Assembly: GCF_030867095.1 (NCBI RefSeq) | Contig: NC_081831.1 | Location: forward strand, 71,190,716-71,254,715 | Length of the DNA: 64,000 bases | Direction: 5' to 3' | From: Alligator mississippiensis | Taxonomy: Eukaryota > Chordata > Crocodylia > Alligatoridae | Shown: one piece after another, positions 58,750 to 64,000 of the stretch | Layout: every line of letters starts with the position of its first letter | Position numbering within the stretch: the first letter of the stretch is position 1 | Position numbers and translations under genes: made by a program | Notes under the pieces: generated by a model | Seen by the model: only the letters and a program-made list of their open reading frames with translations | Database searches by the model: none | What the model was told of the DNA's origin: nothing

Positions 58750-59704
58750 TGTCACGGGATGGGGTCACCAGGGATGGCCGTGATACCCCTATGGCTCCCT
58801 GACCATGCCAATCCTGCCCAATGGGCACCTTTTCTTGCCTGCCACATCTTCATGTAACTTTATGAAATAGGGAAGCTGCCCTCAAATTTGTTTGGACATG
58901 GTCTCGATGGACCCTACTGAACCCGGTGGGTTCTTGGACGCTTTTTGGGTCCCGCTCCAAAAGGGATGTCTCAGGACACCCTCAGCTTCATGGGCTACAT
59001 GCATGGCTCCAAACCATCCCTTTACCATGCCCCAAGCCTCACAGATGGCATTCACACAGTGTCCCTCCAAGGCCTTAGTTTCACTTGGCGTCTGGTCAGC
59101 ACTGGGCTCTCCGCAGCCTTGTCTCCTTCTCTCCACACCCCTCGGTGCTAGGATCCATGCACCCCAGATACTGCGCCCACACTGGCGCTGGGGTCCCCAC
59201 ACTGTAGTGGGTCCCCAATGAGACCTCCTCCTTCCCCAATAGCCTCAGCCCAGTCTACTGGCCTTACAAACAGAAATCAAAATACAAGCCCCTGGGCTAT
59301 AACATAATTCAAGCAGCTCAGGGTGTGCTCTGTCCCTTGAAAAGAACCACTCTTCCCCAGCACTACAGGCCTTGTAGGCCAGGGTATCTGGTGAGCTCCC
59401 AAAGTCCCTTAATCTTACCAGAAGCAAAAAGACAGTCAGGCCTCTTCCCTTAACTTTTTCTAGAAGAGCTCCTTCCCCCTTGACTACTGGCAAAGAACTG
59501 ACTCTCTGGTCTCAGCCCTGGGGTTTATATGAGCCCAGGGCCCTGCCTCTTCCAGTCAGCTGACCAGGTGCAGGTGCAGGCTAATTTGCTCGTTAGCCTG
59601 TTGCCATGGTAACCTACACCTGTGGGCTTCTGGCTGGCTCTTTGGGCTCTCTCCCCAAGCAGTTTCTGGTCTTAGAGGAGCAGGCACCTTAGTGCCCTGT
59701 GACA
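58750..59704 (+). mobile_element. Probable solo LTR of an endogenous retrovirus (fossil)
   Basis: It begins TGTCACGGGATGG and ends CCCTGTGACA, so it has the TG...CA ends with a short inverted repeat of LTRs. Flanks ACACC and GCACC agree at 4 of 5 bases. A TTTATATGAG box lies about 180 bp from the right end, which suggests plus orientation. No internal retroviral genes lie beside it. An old solo LTR is the simplest reading, but the family is not identified. Confidence 0.4.
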
Positions 59705-59709
59705 GCACC

Positions 59710-60757
59710 CGGCCATTTACCCCAGTACTTCAGGCTATGTCCTCTCACGCTCTCAAGGATCCTCTGTGACCTCTGCTTCCCTACCAGTGGATTTTGGGTC
59801 TGTACCCACTCAAACGCAGTGGCTATAAGGATCCCAGGTGGATTTTCTTCCCCATCAGGCTCTACCAGTCCTTCTCGGGCTGGCCTCTCATCCCAGCTGC
59901 CCATTTGTGCCACAGGTTGGTGAGCCCTACATGACAAAATCAAGATTCAGTTCCCAAAGTTTGGGTATTGTACAATACAGTGCCTTCATTTCTAACAAGT
60001 GTGACTACAGGGATTAAAATATTTTTTAGAAAGCAAAAAAAAAGCACTACATCTGTGGTGAGAGCAGTCAGGCTGACTCTGATTCCCAAACAGCTTGGCC
60101 CACTTCTATTTCAGAGTTTGAAACAGAACAGGGAAGCAGTGAGTAGTTCACTGGACCAAGATTAATGGTCTCTCTGGTTACTTAGCAGTAAAAACAATCA
60201 TGTCACTTGAAAATACTTCCCTTTGCAGATGGACTGGTACAATATTGGTAGATTAGCTATAGCAAGTAATTAGATTGCAAAAGATTGTGCTAGGAAATGT
60301 GAAACTATGTCCCAACATTTGTCTAGGTGTAGAAAAAAGATGATACTTGGCTGGACCCATCCTTTAATTTAAAATTGATTGTGTTCAGTTCTTATGAAAA
60401 TCAATTGAATTACCTGCATATAATCAAAAACAGAATTTACCCCACTGGCCTATGTATAAATTTGCACTGTTTTTTCCAGACTTATGTTAACACGTTCTTT
60501 CTCTTTTTTGCAGAAAACCTATTATCTCTATGTTATTGCCTTTTATTGATTAGAGGGCTGTTCCATTTGTCCTTAGGTTAGTTTGCTGCCAAGCATTTGT
60601 CCTGTATTTGCGTTTTGTCCCTGAATGGAAGTTTCTCTGTATCCCAAATTAAAGAACTTTTAATCCACATGAGGCAATACCTACTCCATTCTACATATGA
60701 GTCTACGTATATAGTGGGCAAAATGCTTCCTCAGTGGAGCACTGGCTATTCAGCATG
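59710..60757. other. Nothing recognised
   Basis: No supported gene or repeat family. The first 230 bp are GC-richer and may belong to the neighbouring LTR-related sequence. Confidence 0.3.
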
Positions 60758-60765
60758 CCATACAG

Positions 60766-60964
60766 CAGTGGTTCCCAATCTTTTTTATACTGTGGACTGT
60801 CACAGGAGTGGGACAGGGCACATGGAGCCAGCTGCCTCCCACCTGGGGCTGCCCCACTGCCCAGCACATGACTGCTGGCAGCGGAAACTGCTCACCTGGG
60901 CTGGCAGCCGGAGGTCCAAGTGGGGGGCTCGTGCCATGACTTGGCAGCTAGTTAGGAACCTCTG
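60766..60964. mobile_element. hAT-Charlie-like MITE
   Basis: It starts CAGTGGTTCCCAATCTTTTT, and the complement of its right end reads CAGAGGTTCCTAACTAGC. Target duplication CCATACAG/CCATACAA, 7 of 8. Confidence 0.8.
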
Positions 60965-60972
60965 CCATACAA

Positions 60973-62254
60973 CACCATGAAGACAGCACCGACTTTTACC
61001 TGTTATATTCTGGGTTGTGAGAGAAGCGAGTGTATAAGAGTGGAGAGTTTTGTAGCACAAGAGAGACTTGGCACATCACAGTAGCTATCACATGCCAGGT
61101 TGGAAGTCCATCTGTTTCTTCCACCCCAGATCAGGGGAATAATTGATCTTAGGCACTTTTTTACCCACTGCAATTTATTTAAGCTTACTGCAAGGAACAT
61201 ATTTAGGCTCAAAACAAAAACATATGGAAAGCTGTTGAAGAATTCATATGCTGTGGGTAAAGGGTCTTTGGCTGGGAATTGTTTAGGACAGCAGGTGTGC
61301 TTAGTTGTGTGTAGGTGGAGAATCGGATAACACATGGACAGAGAGGCAAGGAAGTGTCAGTAAGTCTGAACAGCATGTGCACAGCTCTGAGAGAAGTGTG
61401 GGCGTTTGGGGCAGGGGTTCTGGCTGAAAGAGCTCTGGAGCTGTGTATAGGGAAACAATCTCTGGTTGTTCCAGTCCTCTTGCATTCAGGATTGCAGAGC
61501 GATCTACATTCTTGTACGTAAAAGGAACTGCATCAGATGCCTGAGCCCATTACCATTTTCCCCTCCTACTTGGAATAAATTTTAAAATCCCAAATTTTGT
61601 CTTGGATGAAAGGGTAATACTGTTCTTTTCCTGATGAGAATCTGGAGATATTACAGCTCATGTATTTACAACAGCAGAAATGTTTCACAAAAAGATTTTA
61701 AATTGAAAAATAACCTATTTTCGAAAATTAGACTATTTGCAAAAAAAAAAAAAAAAAAGGGAAAAAAATATTTTTAGGTTTGGGGAAAAGTTTCCTGAGT
61801 TGTTGTTTTTTTTTTTAGATAAAAAGCTTGGCAACACTTTATTAAAACCTTTTTTGAAAATTTTTTTTTTTAGCAAAATCTATATATTTTACCAAAATCT
61901 ATATGTACTTAAATGAACATTTTGGAATAATGTGGGACATCTCAGAAAATGTTTTAAAAATTGAATTCTGCCAGATGGAGACAATTTTGATATTTCCACA
62001 TTTTTTGCAAAATAATTTTATCATTTCTGACGGCTTTCATTAAAGTTAGACTTTCAGCCTTTTCCATTTAGATGCTTAAAGTCCATTACAAAAACAGGGT
62101 AATTTTGATGAACTTATGTTTCCATATACAAAAGTCAAAAAACGTATGTTCTGCTTTGTTATGAATTAAGGAAATAATCAAAAAGAACAAAAGTCAAGTT
62201 TTCAATCACTGCGTATATTTTGTGCTGCTTCTTCATTACACCAAGGAGGAAAAA
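60973..62254. other. Nothing recognised
   Basis: AT-rich, with poly(A) at 61740-61758 and poly(T) runs near 61810 and 61862. No gene supported. Confidence 0.35.
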
Positions 62255-62285
62255 TGAGCCTCATGTGCATTAGATCTGGAAGCAG

Positions 62286-62316
62286 TTTACTTGGGAGTAA
62301 GCTACTCCCAAGTAAA
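62286..62316. repeat. Perfect hairpin, 14-bp arms
   Basis: TTTACTTGGGAGTA at 62286-62299 and its exact complement at 62303-62316, with a 3-nt loop. Confidence 0.9.
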
Positions 62317-63099
62317 TGCTCCCAGGCAGGCATCTACATGTGTAGGGAAGGGGGAGCACATTTGCTGCTAAAATGTCAGCAAACTGCTCTTGCTTCCTGG
62401 GGCCTTGCAATGGGCCCCTGCTGCCACCAGGGGTAGCTCCTGGCCAGAGCTGAGACATTGCTCCCTGCTCCTGGGGGGCGCTGCCTGCTGCCAAGACAAG
62501 GACAATATCCCTCTGCCCTGGCAACAGGGAGCTCCCAGCCCCAGCTGCAAGGGAGGGGAGGTCCCAGCCCCCTACCCCAATCCATGGCTGGGGCAGCTAG
62601 CAGTGAGCCCCCACCTGGGTGGGAATTCACAGTGCTGGCCCCACAACCGCAGAGACTGCACGGAGAGGTAAGGGCCTCCCAACACCCTGCTCCCTGATCG
62701 TGATGCTGAAGTGGGGGATGGAGATAAGGATCTCCCAGCCCCTGTTCCTTGATTACAATCTCGAGCAGGGAGCTTGGAGCTGCCCAGAGGCAGGGAGCAA
62801 TTTCCCACTCCCTGGTGGCTGACATTTGCTCCTGGTCAGGCGTCTGCATGAGTGCTACTGTGCAGTAACTACTTGTGAGTAAATTTGCTATTTGTATTTG
62901 CAGGTAGCAGATTGACTTGTGATTAGTGAAGTTTACTGTGCAGTAAACGTGCACATGTAGACGTACATGCTTACTGTGCAGCATGAATGACATGTGCCTC
63001 CTGAGGCTGGGGGGGCACAGTGATTGCCCACAGGCGCGGTGTCGGCGGTGGGGCCATGTTGGCAACAAGCAGGGAGCACCTGCAGGTGGCTGCATTGGT

Positions 63100-63250
63100 G
63101 CTGGCAGTGAGGATGGGCCAAGCGGGGACTGCTCACAAGTGTCCATGGTGGTGCTGGCAGTGAGGATGGGCCAAGCGGGGACTGCTCACAAGCGTCCATG
63201 GTGGTGTTGGCAGTGGGGGACGGTGGAGCGGTGACCACTCACAGGTGGTG
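63100..63250. repeat. 53-bp minisatellite, about 2.5 units
   Basis: Units begin at 63100, 63153 and 63206 with GCTGGCAGTG or GTTGGCAGTG. The first two are almost identical and the third decays after about 15 bp. Confidence 0.85.
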
Positions 63251-63300
63251 ACGCAGGTGGCAGTGGCCAGTTTTAGGGGGGGCATGTTCCCCGCCCCCCC

Positions 63301-63889
63301 GTGCCCTCCCTATGTGTCACCTATGCTGTGCATTAAACTATGCTACTTTGCAATGAAGTGTCTCATCAACCCTCTGAGGACAAAATAAATGTTGAGCTCT
63401 CTTTGCAATAAAAGAGTTCTTAAAAGGATTAAAATGTGACAATGAGAAAGATAAAAGCTCTTTGTGCTTATTATTTTCTTTTATTAATCACAAACTAGTT
63501 CCAGCTAATTTCCAAATCAATGGAATTACCACAACAATTAGGAGCATGCTCAGGACATGAGAATATTTTACCGGAACAGAAATCTTATTTTGTGATGGAA
63601 TGGACTATAAAATTGTCTTTTCTGCAACCCGCTTTTAGTCGGGCTTAATAAGTATTCCGGGTCTTCAGTTATGAGAAGGATAGAAATGAGTATTCCTGTG
63701 ATGGTGTCCTGTTCGTTTGCAGTGTTCAAGAAGTCCTGTTCCTCTGAACTCAGTAAGGATAAAACAGCAGGAGGCAATTTCCTTTATCATGAGTTTGTCT
63801 TCCCAGGCAGCACTGTGTCCCAAAGGCTTCCTCTCAAGGACACAGTGCATACATCTCTATGTGCAATTAATGCAATGTGGTAAACTCCG
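63301..63889. other. Nothing recognised
   Basis: AT-rich DNA without supported features. Confidence 0.35.
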
Positions 63890-64000
63890 GAGCTATTCAT
63901 GCCGCAGTCAATTGTTCCCAGGCGCAATGTCTACATGTGCACCCATGTAGACCAGAGCAATTTGAGCCAGGTTTCTGGCTGGCTGGGCTGACCGGGCACA
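63890..64000 (-). repeat. Chompy-like element cut by window end
   Basis: The reverse complement of the last bases, TGTGCCCGGTCAGCCCAG, matches 35397 onward in the outer element at 34240-35717. CTACATGTGCACCCATGTAG nearby is an inverted motif like the element ends. Confidence 0.5.

Larger units (their letters stand above)
62255..63300. repeat. Chompy-like cluster with GC-rich filler
   Basis: End-like motifs CATCTACATGTGTAG (62330), CTTGTGAGTAAATTT (62871) and GTGCACATGTAGACGTAC (62949) surround GC-rich sequence at 62390-62830. The motifs match the ends of the other Chompy-like units in this window. Probably two or more overlapping elements; borders are not resolved. Confidence 0.4.

Noticed and set aside
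62376-63146. 256-codon minus-strand frame
   Set aside because: It crosses repeat ends and GC-rich filler; no recognisable domain.
1-64000. CRISPR arrays, rRNA or tRNA genes
   Set aside because: No regular spacer-repeat array and no recognisable rRNA or tRNA sequence; the window is vertebrate genomic DNA.

Overview
This is vertebrate nuclear DNA, most likely from a crocodilian, with a turtle as the alternative. The evidence is introns with GT/AG borders, two CpG-island promoters, CR1 LINE 3' ends of the sauropsid type, and many short non-autonomous DNA transposons (hAT-like elements with 8-bp target duplications, and MITEs resembling crocodilian Chompy). The species call is an inference from repeat style, not from a database match.

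The one complete protein gene is XIAP (X-linked inhibitor of apoptosis) on the minus strand. Six coding exons between 33759 and 20848 splice in frame into 492 residues (human: 497): BIR1, BIR2, BIR3, UBA and a C-terminal RING, with all zinc ligands present. The first coding exon begins 31 nt before the ATG. A strong splice donor at the CpG island near 56.9 kb marks the probable non-coding exon 1, giving an intron 1 of about 23 kb. The 3' UTR runs left from 20847 to an end I can only guess, perhaps near 16.8 kb.

A second CpG island at 1.0-2.56 kb carries a minus-strand donor at 1916, NRF1 and CRE sites, CTCF-like sites and a row of YY1-like motifs. Gene order in human (XIAP then STAG2, same strand) suggests this is the STAG2 promoter and non-coding exon 1, with the STAG2 coding part beyond the left edge. 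STAG2 coding sequence itself is not in the window.

Layout: 1.0-2.56 kb presumed STAG2 promoter; 2.6-16.8 kb intergenic, with CR1 pieces, hAT-like MITEs and an unrecognised coding-like relic at 6.9-7.6 kb; 16.8-20.85 kb presumed XIAP 3' UTR; 20.85-33.8 kb XIAP coding exons; 33.8-56.86 kb XIAP intron 1, packed with DNA transposons; 56.44-57.0 kb XIAP promoter; 57.0-57.5 kb a TG/GATA block with a perfect 54-bp palindrome just upstream of the promoter; 57.5-64 kb transposons, a probable solo LTR and GC-rich repeats.

I found no new protein system. The points most worth a second look are the palindromic block beside the XIAP promoter, the CTCF-like sites at both promoters, the YY1 row in the presumed STAG2 intron 1, and the recurrent pattern of transposon ends wrapped around unrelated GC-rich filler.
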